Assembly: GCF_006539985.1 (NCBI RefSeq)
Contig: NZ_BJOB01000004.1
Coordinates: forward strand, 41,007 to 105,006
Direction of reading: 5' to 3'
Origin: Kurthia gibsonii
GTDB lineage: Bacteria; Bacillota; Bacilli; Bacillales_A; Planococcaceae
DNA length: 64,000 nucleotides
Shown: positions 18,142 through 26,878 of the stretch, in pieces
Position numbering within the stretch: position 1 is the stretch's first letter
How the letters are laid out: each line of letters starts with the position of its first letter
The notes under the pieces: model-generated
What the model saw: the letters and a program-made list of their open reading frames with translations, nothing else
What the model was told of the DNA's origin: nothing
Database searches by the model: none
Translations under genes and position numbers: made by a program

Positions 18142-19575
18142 GTGATGATTGATGTGACGAATGACAAGCGCAGGGTTGCAATCATCGGTGGAGGAATATC
18201 GGGATTAACCGCTGCTTATTATTTACAAGAGCAAGCAAAGTCAGCACAATTACCAATTGAGATTGTATTGATTGAGGCATCGCATCGATTTGGTGGAAAG
18301 ATTCAGACCATCGTAGAGGATGGCTATCAAATTGAAAAAGGACCGGATTCTTTTACAGATCATAAAGGAACGGTTGCTACATTAGCGAAAAAATTAAAAG
18401 TTGAAAAACAGCTTGTTCGGAGTAAAGAAGAGCGGAAGTTTGTGGCGGTGAATGAGGAATTGCACGCAGTTCCAAAAGGTGTGCAATTCGGTATTCCAAC
18501 AGAAATGACACCCTTTTTGACATCGGACTTGGTGTCTTGGAGTGGTAAAGCACGAGCTACATTCGACTTTTTACGTCCACAAGGAAAAATGACAGAAGAT
18601 CAATCACTTGGACAGTGGGTGAGGCAGCGATTAGGTGGCGAAGTATTAGAAAACTTGACCGAACCTTTGTTGTCGGGGATTTATAATGGAGATATAGACG
18701 AACTAAGTTTACAGGCTGTATTACCCTTTCTTTCTACACACAGCAAAACTTCAAGTGGCTTGATTCAAAGTATGAAGTCTTACACCCGTTCTTCGAGCTA
18801 TTTAACAGATGCAGAACAAAATTTTTCGTTCATAGGAGGACTTGAGACACTCGTTGATGCATTAGTACATGAATTAACTGAAGTGAAGCTAAAAAAGAGT
18901 GTTCGTGTAACGAATATTCAAAAATGCGATCATCAACTCTTACTATCATTAAATAATCAAAGTTCAATTAAAGCAGATGCGGTGATTATCGCAACATCTC
19001 ATACAATTGCGCAGTCATTATTTCATGAAAAACAGATTTTACAACAATTAGATGGTATCCCATTGAACACAGTAGCTACTGTTTCTTTAGCTTTTGATGA
19101 AACTCAAATTGCTCATCATTTTACCGGAACGGATTTTGTTGTATCACGTAATAATGATCTATCTATTACTGCGGCTACATTTATGAATCGTAAATGGCAA
19201 GGTACGGCACCAGATGGTAAGGTGTTGATTAAAGCTTACATTGGACGCGTGGGTGATGAAGCTATTGTTGAGTTATCCGATAAAGGAATTGAAAAAGTCG
19301 TGTTGCAAGATTTACATCGTTTAGTGGGGATTACAGGCGCGCCTGAAAAAGTGATTGTGACGCGCTATAAAAACGCTATGCCGCAATATACGATTGGACA
19401 TTTAGAGCGCGTGCGAAAATCGAAAGAATCTTTATATGAAGCCTACCCAACAATTCGTTTGATTGGGAATACCTATGATGGCATTAGTATTCCAAAATGT
19501 GTTCGTCAAGCAATTGAGAGTGCAGAGCAAATTATGCAAGAGTTAAAAGATTTGCCATCCTTTGTAATCGAATAA
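18142..19575 (+). CDS. hemY: coproporphyrinogen III oxidase (HemY/CgoX flavoprotein)
   Basis: FAD-dependent oxidase of 477 residues making coproporphyrin III for HemH. The N-terminal dinucleotide-binding motif VAIIGGGISGLTAAYYL is followed by an acidic strand end (IVLIEA). The C-terminus has the FAD-contacting block GNTYDGISIPKCVRQAIESAE. Several starts are possible (GTG 18142, ATG 18145, GTG 18154), none with a strong ribosome site, so translation may be coupled to hemH, seven bases away. A terminator ends the operon. Confidence 0.94.
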   Translation: MMIDVTNDKRRVAIIGGGISGLTAAYYLQEQAKSAQLPIEIVLIEASHRFGGKIQTIVEDGYQIEKGPDSFTDHKGTVATLAKKLKVEKQLVRSKEERKFVAVNEELHAVPKGVQFGIPTEMTPFLTSDLVSWSGKARATFDFLRPQGKMTEDQSLGQWVRQRLGGEVLENLTEPLLSGIYNGDIDELSLQAVLPFLSTHSKTSSGLIQSMKSYTRSSSYLTDAEQNFSFIGGLETLVDALVHELTEVKLKKSVRVTNIQKCDHQLLLSLNNQSSIKADAVIIATSHTIAQSLFHEKQILQQLDGIPLNTVATVSLAFDETQIAHHFTGTDFVVSRNNDLSITAATFMNRKWQGTAPDGKVLIKAYIGRVGDEAIVELSDKGIEKVVLQDLHRLVGITGAPEKVIVTRYKNAMPQYTIGHLERVRKSKESLYEAYPTIRLIGNTYDGISIPKCVRQAIESAEQIMQELKDLPSFVIE

Positions 19576-19584
19576 AAAAGTCTT

Positions 19585-19635
19585 AAAAAACAGGAGAGGA
19601 CAGCAGAGTGTTTGCTGAAAGCTCTTGTTTTTTAT
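19585..19635 (+). terminator. terminator of hemEHY
   Basis: AAAAAACA.GAG..GACAGCA and TTGCTG..CTC.TGTTTTTT form a long interrupted stem. Confidence 0.75.
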
Positions 19636-19742
19636 TTAGTAAATTTACGGAATGTGAACCTTATGCGAACGATTGAAAATATGAAGTATATTTCATTGTT
19701 TTTTCACATATTCCATATAAAATAAGGGGCAGGAGGGTTGTT

Positions 19743-20696
19743 ATGAAAAAGGTAGGTATACTGTCATTATTATTGTTGCTTGCTGTACTAACAGCCTGCA
19801 ATCGAACAGATTACAAAGGAATTTCAAAAGATGAACCCTTTATCGCTTCGGTGAATATTGGTGAACCATCTATTGATTTTATTCGGCCTAATGGTGAAAA
19901 AATCGAAACATGGGATTTAAAAGAAGCATATACTGGAGCTACATTGGTTGGTGAACATGCAATTCTTTTATATGGTAATCAATTAGAACAAGCTGATTTA
20001 GTGAATCTTGATACGGGTGAGATTCAAAAGAAAATTGATGTATCAAAAGGTGCTACGAACGCTTACTATGATGGTGCAAACAAAACTTTTTATATAGCGA
20101 ATAGTGGCTTAAACGAAGTAACTGCCTATAATCAAAAGGGTGAACAACTTCAAACAATGAGAACTGGGAACTATCCAATGGCGATGTTAGCAGAAGATGG
20201 GCATTTATATGTCGTGAATTTTAAAGATACGTTTATTTCAGTATTCAATACAACGACGAAAAAATTAGAAAAGAAAATACCAATTCCAAAATCATCACAT
20301 GGATTAGACTTTGTGGACGGTGAACTGTGGATAGGTGGACATGGAGCAGGTGAAAAGCCGAATACACATGTATTAAAAATCAATCCGAAAACTTCAAAAG
20401 TTGTTGGAAAGATGGATTTACCGATTATGCCCATCGCTTTTGCAAAGTTAGATGAACGTGAATTTGTACTCAGTCATGGTGAAAGTATGCTCTATGAATT
20501 GAATGACCGGCAACAGATTAGTTGGGAACAAGAGATTGGCTCAAATCCATTTGCAGTTGAAGCCTTTCAAAATCAAATTGTCGTTGCAGGGTATGACGAT
20601 CAAACACTTTATTGGGTGAAAGACCATCATATCGTGAAAAAAACAAAAGTAGGACAAGCACCGTTTCAACTTTTAGTAAGGGAGAATGTCAAATGA
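19743..20696 (+). CDS. surface lipoprotein with beta-propeller repeats
   Basis: 317 residues. The signal peptide ends in the lipobox LTAC (Cys19), so it would be anchored outside the membrane. The rest is a series of about six 40-45 residue blade-like repeats of the YncE/YVTN type (for example GDLYV/DGHLYVVNFKDTFISVFN and DGELWIGGHGAG). The ligand is unknown. Its stop overlaps the start of the response regulator by four bases (ATGA), so it belongs to the two-component operon and is probably an accessory sensor or a regulated product. Confidence 0.85.
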   Translation: MKKVGILSLLLLLAVLTACNRTDYKGISKDEPFIASVNIGEPSIDFIRPNGEKIETWDLKEAYTGATLVGEHAILLYGNQLEQADLVNLDTGEIQKKIDVSKGATNAYYDGANKTFYIANSGLNEVTAYNQKGEQLQTMRTGNYPMAMLAEDGHLYVVNFKDTFISVFNTTTKKLEKKIPIPKSSHGLDFVDGELWIGGHGAGEKPNTHVLKINPKTSKVVGKMDLPIMPIAFAKLDEREFVLSHGESMLYELNDRQQISWEQEIGSNPFAVEAFQNQIVVAGYDDQTLYWVKDHHIVKKTKVGQAPFQLLVRENVK

Positions 20697-21373
20697 ACGT
20701 ATTAATTGTAGATGATGAAAAGGAAATGCGTCATCTGATTTCGATTATGCTTCACCAAGAACATATTCAAACCTACCAAGCCAGTGGCGGACAAGAGGCA
20801 TATGATATTTTAGACCGTCAACCCATTGACCTCATCTTATTAGATGTCATGATGCCAGATGAAGATGGTTTTGAAGTGTGTCAGAAAATACGTAAGAACT
20901 CAGATATCCCAATTATCTTTTTAACAGCGAAAGATGCAAATGCCGATAAAGTGCGTGGACTACGATTAGGTGGAGATGATTATATGGTAAAGCCCTTCAC
21001 TGCTTCCGAATTAATCGCACGTATTCAAGCAGTTTTACGTCGCTACCAACCACAACAAGATGTAACACATACACAAATTATTCAACGCGGTAATATTTGC
21101 CTAGATGAAATTGCGAGACGTGTGACAGTGGAAGGTAGAGAAATTCCACTTACATTAAAAGAATTCGATTTACTACATTTATTTATGAAACAACCGAATA
21201 TTGTTTATACACGCGAACAATTACTCGAGAAAATTTGGTCGCTTGATTATGATGGTGGTACACGAACAGTCGATACACATATTAAAACATTGCGCTTAAA
21301 GCTTGGAAAAGAATATAGTCGGCTTATTCAAACAGTTTGGGGTATTGGCTATCGCTTTGAGGAACAACGATGA
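20693..21373 (+). CDS. OmpR-family response regulator
   Basis: 226 residues: receiver domain with the phosphoacceptor D51 in LILLDVMMPDEDG, and a winged-helix DNA-binding domain from about 130 (LTLKEFDLL, YDGGTRTVDTHIKTLRLKL). I start at the ATG at 20693, eight bases after AAGGGAG, where the receiver begins (MNVLIVDDE). The 27 codons of open frame upstream belong to the overlapping lipoprotein. It is followed by its kinase with a 4-base overlap. Target genes are unknown. Confidence 0.93.
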   Translation: MNVLIVDDEKEMRHLISIMLHQEHIQTYQASGGQEAYDILDRQPIDLILLDVMMPDEDGFEVCQKIRKNSDIPIIFLTAKDANADKVRGLRLGGDDYMVKPFTASELIARIQAVLRRYQPQQDVTHTQIIQRGNICLDEIARRVTVEGREIPLTLKEFDLLHLFMKQPNIVYTREQLLEKIWSLDYDGGTRTVDTHIKTLRLKLGKEYSRLIQTVWGIGYRFEEQR

Positions 21374-22767
21374 AAAAAATCTCCACGAAGATATGGGTAT
21401 TTGTATTAGCCACAGTAGCAGTGACGGTTCTATTTATGTATGGTTTAACTAATTTTTTATACGAAAGATTGTATGTAAAAGATGCAGAAAACTCCATGAT
21501 CGAAATCGGTGAAAAGCTTTCAAAGATGTATACAGGTGGTAAAGTAACAGACGAATTAATCGACCATGTAGACCGTTATAATACATATGCGAATGTCAAT
21601 GTATTTGCTGTACGAAATCCACGTGAATTGAGTGCCTGTGTCCCGTTTGATATTGATTATGATACGTTAATTGGACCGGACGAACGACATGAATTATTAA
21701 AAGGGAATATCATTACGAAGCAAGGATATGAAAAGCGATTTGATCGTCAAGTGATCTCTGTTGTGATTCCGCTTGTAGATGAAAAAAGGCTAGAAGGGAT
21801 TTTATATCTCTATTTCCCACTGGAAAAAATTACAGAACTTGCTTCAAAAGAAGTTGCTTTTTTAATTGGTTCAGCAATTGTCTTTTTAATTTTAATTAGC
21901 TTTATTATATTTAAAGGAATTCGTGTCATTATGAAGCCGCTTCAGTCGCTTCAATATGCAGCAAAAGAAATGGCACAGGGGCATTATCAAACGCGTGTCA
22001 TGAGTACATCAAAAGATGAAATTGGACAATTAGCACAAACTTTCAATGAGATGGCACAAGCAATTGAAGAAGAAGATCAGAGACAGCGCCAATTTTTAGA
22101 GAATGTGTCACACGAATTGCGTACACCGATTAGCTATATTAAAGGGTATGGTGAGACATTACTTACAAGTAATATATCTGAACAAGAGCGTAACGACCAA
22201 CTAGCATTAATTGTTCGAGAAGCGGGACGTATGGAAAAGTTGACGAATGAACTACTACAGTTATCACGTACGATTGAACAAAAGGAAATATTGCAGTTGT
22301 ACCCACTACCATTATCTGAAACGATTCGAGAAGTAGTGCATATGCTTGAGGGACGTGCGAAACAAGCTGATATTACGATTCATACGAATTTAGACGATCA
22401 TGTGATTGTGAATGCAGATGAACTGCGCATGAAACAAATCTTGATTAATTTACTTGAAAATGCGATTCGCTATTCAAATGAAGGAACATCTATTTATGTA
22501 CGAAGTTATGAAGTAGAGAATCAAGCATGTATTGAAGTTGAAGATCATGGAATTGGTATTCCAGAACAAGATTTACCACATATTATGGAACGTTTCTATC
22601 GTGTGAATAAGGCGAGAAGTCGTGCAGATGGCGGAAGTGGTCTCGGTTTATCAATTGTTCAACAGTTAGTAACAGCACACGGTGGACGTGTTCAAATTGA
22701 GAGTGTTTTGAATGAAGGGACGACTATATGCATATTCCTACCATTAATGGAGGAGATGGAAGAATGA
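21370..22767 (+). CDS. sensor histidine kinase
   Basis: 465 residues: membrane span about 9-30, an extracytoplasmic domain about 31-160 with a single cysteine in ELSACVPFDIDYD (Cys90), a second span about 161-183, HAMP, dimerisation box FLENVSHELRTP (H248), N box LLENAIRYS, and G boxes EDHGIGIP and GGSGLGLSIV. ATGA overlaps join it to the regulator before it and the YtkA-like gene after it. What the sensor domain detects cannot be read from the sequence. Confidence 0.93.
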   Translation: MKKISTKIWVFVLATVAVTVLFMYGLTNFLYERLYVKDAENSMIEIGEKLSKMYTGGKVTDELIDHVDRYNTYANVNVFAVRNPRELSACVPFDIDYDTLIGPDERHELLKGNIITKQGYEKRFDRQVISVVIPLVDEKRLEGILYLYFPLEKITELASKEVAFLIGSAIVFLILISFIIFKGIRVIMKPLQSLQYAAKEMAQGHYQTRVMSTSKDEIGQLAQTFNEMAQAIEEEDQRQRQFLENVSHELRTPISYIKGYGETLLTSNISEQERNDQLALIVREAGRMEKLTNELLQLSRTIEQKEILQLYPLPLSETIREVVHMLEGRAKQADITIHTNLDDHVIVNADELRMKQILINLLENAIRYSNEGTSIYVRSYEVENQACIEVEDHGIGIPEQDLPHIMERFYRVNKARSRADGGSGLGLSIVQQLVTAHGGRVQIESVLNEGTTICIFLPLMEEMEE

Positions 22768-23147
22768 AAATTCGAATGATGTTGGCTGCATTCTTTCTCC
22801 TTCTTCTTTCGGGTTGTTCAATAGAAGATTCAGTAGAAGCAGACCAGACGATTGCGGCAGTACAGGTTCAGTTTATCAACCCAGATGAATTTAAGAAAAA
22901 AGAGATTCCGTTAGAAGTTGAAGTGACACAAGACAAAAAGCCTGTGGAAGATGCAAGTTTTGTACGATTTGAAATTTGGCGAGATGGTGAGCGAAAAGAT
23001 AGTCGTATGATTGATGCGAAACATATAGGAGAAGGTCACTATACTGCGCAGGCTACAGTAAAGAAAAAAGGCGTATATTATGTCTATGCACATACAGAAG
23101 CACATGGTCTGCACATTATGCCAAAACAAAAAATTGAAGTACAATAG
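22764..23147 (+). CDS. YtkA-like lipoprotein
   Basis: 127 residues beginning at the ATG that overlaps the kinase stop (ATGA), after GGAGGAGATGG. The signal peptide ends in LLSGC (Cys18, lipidated). The rest is a single beta-sandwich of the YtkA/FixH-like type (KIAAVQVQF-like start, GEGHYTAQATVKKKGVYYVYAH). Such domains occur near copper and cytochrome-assembly genes in other bacteria. Here it closes a four-gene unit downstream of the haem operon, so a link to redox or metal at the outer face is possible but unproven. Confidence 0.82.
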   Translation: MKIRMMLAAFFLLLLSGCSIEDSVEADQTIAAVQVQFINPDEFKKKEIPLEVEVTQDKKPVEDASFVRFEIWRDGERKDSRMIDAKHIGEGHYTAQATVKKKGVYYVYAHTEAHGLHIMPKQKIEVQ

Positions 23148-23175
23148 AAGATAAGAAAAAGAATATATTTAGTGC

Positions 23176-23240
23176 TTGCTAAATTCGTTATGTAGGTATA
23201 AAATAAATGACTAGGTGACCGAAAGTGGTTTCTGGTCATT
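23176..23240 (+). promoter_or_regulatory. promoter and probable operator of yhgD
   Basis: TTGCTA (23176-23181), 17 bases, TAAAAT (23199-23204). Immediately downstream, AATGACT (23206-23212) and GGTCATT (23234-23240) form an imperfect inverted repeat. Similar arms recur before yhgE at 23856, which suggests self-control by the TetR protein. Confidence 0.5.
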
Positions 23241-23267
23241 TTTACTTATTATAAAGGGTGTGAGGAA

Positions 23268-23837
23268 ATGGATCGTCGACATGAAATATTGGTCGCGGCA
23301 AATAAGTCTTTCACATTATTCGGTTATAAAGCTACAACGATGGATCAAGTGGCGCGTATGGCGAATGTTGGGAAGGGAACTATCTATACATTTTTCGAAA
23401 ATAAAGATGTACTGTTTCAAGAGATTGTGATGGGTATGATTGAAGAAATGAAAAACGAAGCAGAGCGTATTATTAATCCAAATGTTAGTTTTTTAGAAAA
23501 TACACATCAAATTTTAATGAAGCTCTTGCAATTTAGGGATGTACATAAACTTTATGCGAAGCTTGTAGAAGAAGGTCATGCACTTCGCACACCACAAGTA
23601 GAAAATGTCCTGAAAAAAATCGAAAACGAAATCTTAACGTATATTTCAAGTAAGATTCAAATTGCCATTGATAAAAAAGAAATCAAACCATGTAATCCTG
23701 AGCATGTTGCATACTTAGTTTTTAAAGTTTATTTATCTTTTGTTGTAGAATGGTCAGAAACACATGACGAAGAACTTGATGAACATACAATTGTAGATTT
23801 ATTTAAAAATACACTCTTTGGTGGTTTAACACCATAG
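23268..23837 (+). CDS. yhgD: TetR-family regulator YhgD
   Basis: 189 residues. The N-terminal helix-turn-helix is clear (MDQVARMANVGKGTIYTFFENKD, about 25-47), and the C-terminal ligand domain is typical in size. GTGTGAGG precedes the ATG. It is followed by yhgE in the B. subtilis order, and inverted repeats with ATGACT arms stand before both genes, so it most likely represses both. The ligand is unknown. Confidence 0.88.
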   Translation: MDRRHEILVAANKSFTLFGYKATTMDQVARMANVGKGTIYTFFENKDVLFQEIVMGMIEEMKNEAERIINPNVSFLENTHQILMKLLQFRDVHKLYAKLVEEGHALRTPQVENVLKKIENEILTYISSKIQIAIDKKEIKPCNPEHVAYLVFKVYLSFVVEWSETHDEELDEHTIVDLFKNTLFGGLTP

Positions 23838-23846
23838 AGTGTATTT
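23807..23846 (+). terminator. hairpin across the yhgD stop codon
   Basis: AAATACACTCT pairs with AGAGTGTATTT, extended by GGTG/CACC. There is no T run after it, so it may only slow polymerase or protect mRNA. Confidence 0.4.
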
Positions 23847-23855
23847 AAACAATCG

Positions 23856-23882
23856 AATGACTGTATGAGGTTTTTAGTCATT
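23856..23882. promoter_or_regulatory. inverted repeat before yhgE
   Basis: AATGACT (23856-23862) and AGTCATT (23876-23882) are perfect 7-base arms with a 13-base spacer. They match the arms upstream of yhgD, so this is probably a YhgD operator. Confidence 0.5.
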
Positions 23883-23899
23883 AAATATTTAGGAGGGAA

Positions 23900-26386
23900 A
23901 TGGAATTGATTAAAGCAGAGTGGACGAAAATATTCAAAAATAAAATGATGCTCATTTCATTAGTAGCAATTTTATTTGTTCCAATCATTTACGCCGGTAT
24001 GTTCCTATGGTCTTTTTGGGACCCATATGGTCATTTAGATCGGCTACCAGTTGCAGTTGTGAATCAGGATCGCGGTGCAACAGTTGATGGGAAGAAATTA
24101 AAATTAGGCGACGATTTGACAAATGAATTACTCGATAAGAAAAATTTGAACTTTAAATTAGTTTCTGAAAAAGAGGCTGAAAAAGGAATGGAGGATCGTA
24201 CATATTATATGACGATTCGCATTCCGAAAGATTTTAGTAAAAATGCAGGTACTTTATTAGAAGATAAACCTGAAAAACTAAAAATCAAATATATACCGAA
24301 TGAAGGAATTAACTTCTTAGCAAGTCAAATCGGTAAGAGTGCAATTGAAACGATTCGTACAGAGGTAAATGAAGAAGTATCAAAAACATATGCTGAGCAA
24401 CTTTTTAAAAACATTGCTAAATTGGGCGATGGATTCCAAGAAGGCTCAGACGGCGCTAAAAAATTAAAAAATGGTGCCGGGAAATTAAAAGATGGTGCGA
24501 ATGAACTGAAAGACGGGATTGTTAGCGCCGAAGAGGGAGCAAGCCAGTTAAACGACGGGGCATTATCAGCAAAAGATGGTGCGGGACAGTTAAGTACAGG
24601 AATTGCTTCTGCTGCAAAAGGTGCAACACAGCTAGGTGATGGTACATTATCAGCGAAAGACGGAGCAAGCCAATTAAATAATGGGATTAGCTCAGCTTCA
24701 GATGGTTCAACACAATTACAAAATGGTTCACAGCAATTAAAAAATGGTACAGCAACGCTTGTATCGGGTTTAGAAAATAACACATCGAATATTCAAGCAT
24801 TAAATAACGGTGCACAAGCAGTAAATGATGGTGTAGGTTCTCTACAAAAAGGTTTAGGTGTGTTAGCGAATGGTTCACAATCTGTATCAGATGGTGTGAC
24901 AGCGCTTGTGGATGGTTTAGGAGCCTTACCACAAACTGTATCAAAACTACAAAATGGTGTATCCGGTATTAATGATGGTGCAGCAAAAGTAGCAGCAGGT
25001 ACAAAAAATGTAGCAGATGGAACAGCAGCACTTGAACAACAAATTGCGGCTTTAGAAATTCCAGAAGAACAGAAGGCTGTATTACTTGCAACAGCGAAAC
25101 AAGTGAGCGCAGGTGCAAAAGCTACAAGTGACGGAGCGGCAAGTTTAAGCTCTAATACAGCGGTATTAAATTCAGAAGTATCAAAAATACAAGTGCCTGA
25201 AGCTGGCGATTTAAGTAAGTTAAAATCTGGGGCAGCACAGGTAGCAGAAGGTGCAGCTACAGCAAGTAATCAAGTGAAAAATAAATTAAAACCAGGTACA
25301 ACGGAGCTAGCAGCTGGTACAGAAAAACTTGAACAGAATTGGAGTAGCTCGGTTGCAGGTGCTAAAAAATTAGACGAAGGTGCAGGTTCATTAAATACAG
25401 GAATCTCATCTCTAAATAACGGTCTATCAAAATTACAAACAGGTTCTAATAGTCTTGTATCAGGTTTAAGTGAGTTATCAAACGGTGCATTTAAATTAAC
25501 AGATGGTATGGGACAATTACAAACAGGTTCGACAAGTTTAGTAGCGGGTCTAGGTAAATTATCAAATGGAACAACGTCATTACTAAGTGGTACACTGAAG
25601 TTAGAAGATGGTTCAGGTCAACTAGTTGATGGTACACAAAAGCTTCAAAATGGCGCGAAAACATTACAAACAAAATTGGGTGATGCCTCATCAGATGTAG
25701 CAAAGATCCATGCAACAAATGAAACATACGACATGGTAAGTAAACCAGTAGAAGTGGATAAAAAACCAATCAACCATGTTGAAAACTATGGTACAGGTTT
25801 TGCACCATACTTCATCTCAATGGGATTACTTGTTGGTGGTATTGTTGTAACAGTCATCTTTTCAATTGTTCACCCAGCTATTCGTCCAACGAATGGAACA
25901 TCTTGGTTCTTAAGTAAAACAAGTGTATTAGCTGTAATTGGTTTATTACAATCTGTCATTGTTGTAAGTCTTGTGAAGTTATTCTTAGGTATTGAAGTTC
26001 AAAACTTAGGTGCTGTGTTCTTACTTGCGTTGGTCGCAAGTTACACGTTCATGGCAATCATTCAAATGTTTGTAACATTATTCAACGATGTCGGTCGTTA
26101 CATCGTACTTATTCTAATGGTTCTGCAATTAACATCAAGTGCTGGTACATTCCCACTTGAATTAATTCCAGAACCGCTACAAGAATTGAATAAATTCATG
26201 CCGATGACCTATACAATCCAAGCGTTCAAAGCAGCCATTTCAACAGGTGACTTTGACTTCTATTGGGAAAACATCGCCGTACTCGGTTCAATTATCGTCG
26301 TATGTTTACTTGTAACATTCGGTTACTTCCAATTACTATTCAAAAAACGCTATTCAGGTACACCAACTGAAGAAACACAAGCATAA
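23900..26386 (+). CDS. yhgE: YhgE/Pip-family membrane protein with long repeat domain
   Basis: 828 residues. An N-terminal membrane span (LVAILFVPIIYAGMFLW) is followed by an outer domain, then a low-complexity repeat domain at about 175-600. Five or six membrane spans of the ABC-2 type follow from about 640. The family includes the lactococcal phage-infection protein Pip and ESX-linked YueB relatives, and the role of YhgE is unsettled. AGGAGG is only three bases from the ATG at 23900 and nine from the TTG at 23906, so the TTG may be the real start. The gene follows the TetR gene and ends in two terminators. Confidence 0.9.
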   Translation: MELIKAEWTKIFKNKMMLISLVAILFVPIIYAGMFLWSFWDPYGHLDRLPVAVVNQDRGATVDGKKLKLGDDLTNELLDKKNLNFKLVSEKEAEKGMEDRTYYMTIRIPKDFSKNAGTLLEDKPEKLKIKYIPNEGINFLASQIGKSAIETIRTEVNEEVSKTYAEQLFKNIAKLGDGFQEGSDGAKKLKNGAGKLKDGANELKDGIVSAEEGASQLNDGALSAKDGAGQLSTGIASAAKGATQLGDGTLSAKDGASQLNNGISSASDGSTQLQNGSQQLKNGTATLVSGLENNTSNIQALNNGAQAVNDGVGSLQKGLGVLANGSQSVSDGVTALVDGLGALPQTVSKLQNGVSGINDGAAKVAAGTKNVADGTAALEQQIAALEIPEEQKAVLLATAKQVSAGAKATSDGAASLSSNTAVLNSEVSKIQVPEAGDLSKLKSGAAQVAEGAATASNQVKNKLKPGTTELAAGTEKLEQNWSSSVAGAKKLDEGAGSLNTGISSLNNGLSKLQTGSNSLVSGLSELSNGAFKLTDGMGQLQTGSTSLVAGLGKLSNGTTSLLSGTLKLEDGSGQLVDGTQKLQNGAKTLQTKLGDASSDVAKIHATNETYDMVSKPVEVDKKPINHVENYGTGFAPYFISMGLLVGGIVVTVIFSIVHPAIRPTNGTSWFLSKTSVLAVIGLLQSVIVVSLVKLFLGIEVQNLGAVFLLALVASYTFMAIIQMFVTLFNDVGRYIVLILMVLQLTSSAGTFPLELIPEPLQELNKFMPMTYTIQAFKAAISTGDFDFYWENIAVLGSIIVVCLLVTFGYFQLLFKKRYSGTPTEETQA
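24430..25690 (+). repeat. degenerate coding repeat in yhgE
   Basis: About 30 degenerate units of 7 or 14 residues on the pattern (L/A)xDGAxxLxxG, for example KLKNGAGKLKDGA and QLSTGIASAAKGA. It predicts a long extended or coiled stalk outside the cell. Because the DNA repeats are imperfect, the strand opposite also stays open, giving false antisense frames. Confidence 0.85.
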
Positions 26387-26390
26387 AAAT

Positions 26391-26432
26391 AAAAGCGTTT
26401 CTGCCTTTATATAGGAGGTAGAAGCGCTTTTT
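26391..26432 (+). terminator. first terminator after yhgE
   Basis: AAAAGCG.TTCT.CCT and AGG..AGAA.CGCTTTT form a stem a few bases after the stop codon. Confidence 0.7.
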
Positions 26433-26440
26433 ACATATGA

Positions 26441-26481
26441 AAAAACGCTTAGAGATTGGTTCAGAATCTCTAAGCGTTTTT
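26441..26481. terminator. second, symmetric terminator
   Basis: AAAAACGCTTAGAGATT and AATCTCTAAGCGTTTTT form a perfect 17-bp stem with a 7-base loop. A and T runs on both sides let it work in both directions, for yhgE and for yhfH. Confidence 0.85.
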
Positions 26482-26610
26482 GGATTTACTCCATAAAATT
26501 AAGCGACTTTATATAGGTTCATATTCTATGGTTCAGTCTAGAATATAAACGGTAGTGATTGAACTAGAAATATTTTGGGGAATTTCTAGCTCAGCACATA
26601 ACAGTATTGA
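26482..26610. other. gap with two further inverted repeats
   Basis: ATATTCTA (26521-26528) pairs with TAGAATAT (26539-26546), and CTAGAAAT (26564-26571) pairs with ATTTCTAG (26582-26589). No T runs follow and no gene is seen. They may be part of the 3' end of the yhfH transcript or an unannotated RNA. Confidence 0.35.
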
Positions 26611-26736
26611 TTACAGTGATTCACAATGATGACAAGTGTTTGAGTAACACTCACTTTGTTCTTCGATTTTCTCTCCACATTTGGCACAGTGTTTGTCCGG
26701 CAGGTTCTTGAAAAATTCTACAACGTTTTCTAACAT
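26611..26736 (-). CDS. yhfH: YhfH-family tiny zinc-ribbon protein
   Basis: 41 residues (MLENVVEFFKNLPDKHCAKC start). CAKCGEK with a later CHHC gives two cysteine pairs, suited to one zinc ion. AGGAGGCG lies nine bases before the ATG and a good promoter lies upstream, so it is a real gene. Both the sequence pattern (VEFFxNLPxKxCxxCGxKIEEQ) and the location next to lplJ match yhfH of Bacillus. Its function is unknown. Confidence 0.85.
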   Translation of the reverse strand: MLENVVEFFKNLPDKHCAKCGEKIEEQSECYSNTCHHCESL

Positions 26737-26786
26737 TTGAATTCGCCTCCTAAGCAATCTGTTATATTACTGATTTGTTATTTAAC

Positions 26787-26816
26787 ATTGTATTATAATA
26801 CAGAATGAAAAGTCAA
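26787..26816 (-). promoter_or_regulatory. promoter of yhfH with overlapping palindrome
   Basis: TTGACT (26816-26811), an 18-base spacer and TACAAT (26792-26787). TGTATTATAATACA (26789-26802) is a perfect 14-bp palindrome lying over the -10 region, so a repressor site is possible. It does not match a family I can name with confidence. Confidence 0.55.
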
Positions 26817-26878
26817 TACAAAACATAAAAAATAAAGTAAAATAGATGTGAGAACTTAAAAAAGGAGCTAACGAATCT

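Noticed and set aside
24325..25769. Three antisense frames in the yhgE repeat
   Set aside because: They arise from the coding repeat read backwards, and have no ribosome sites or promoters.
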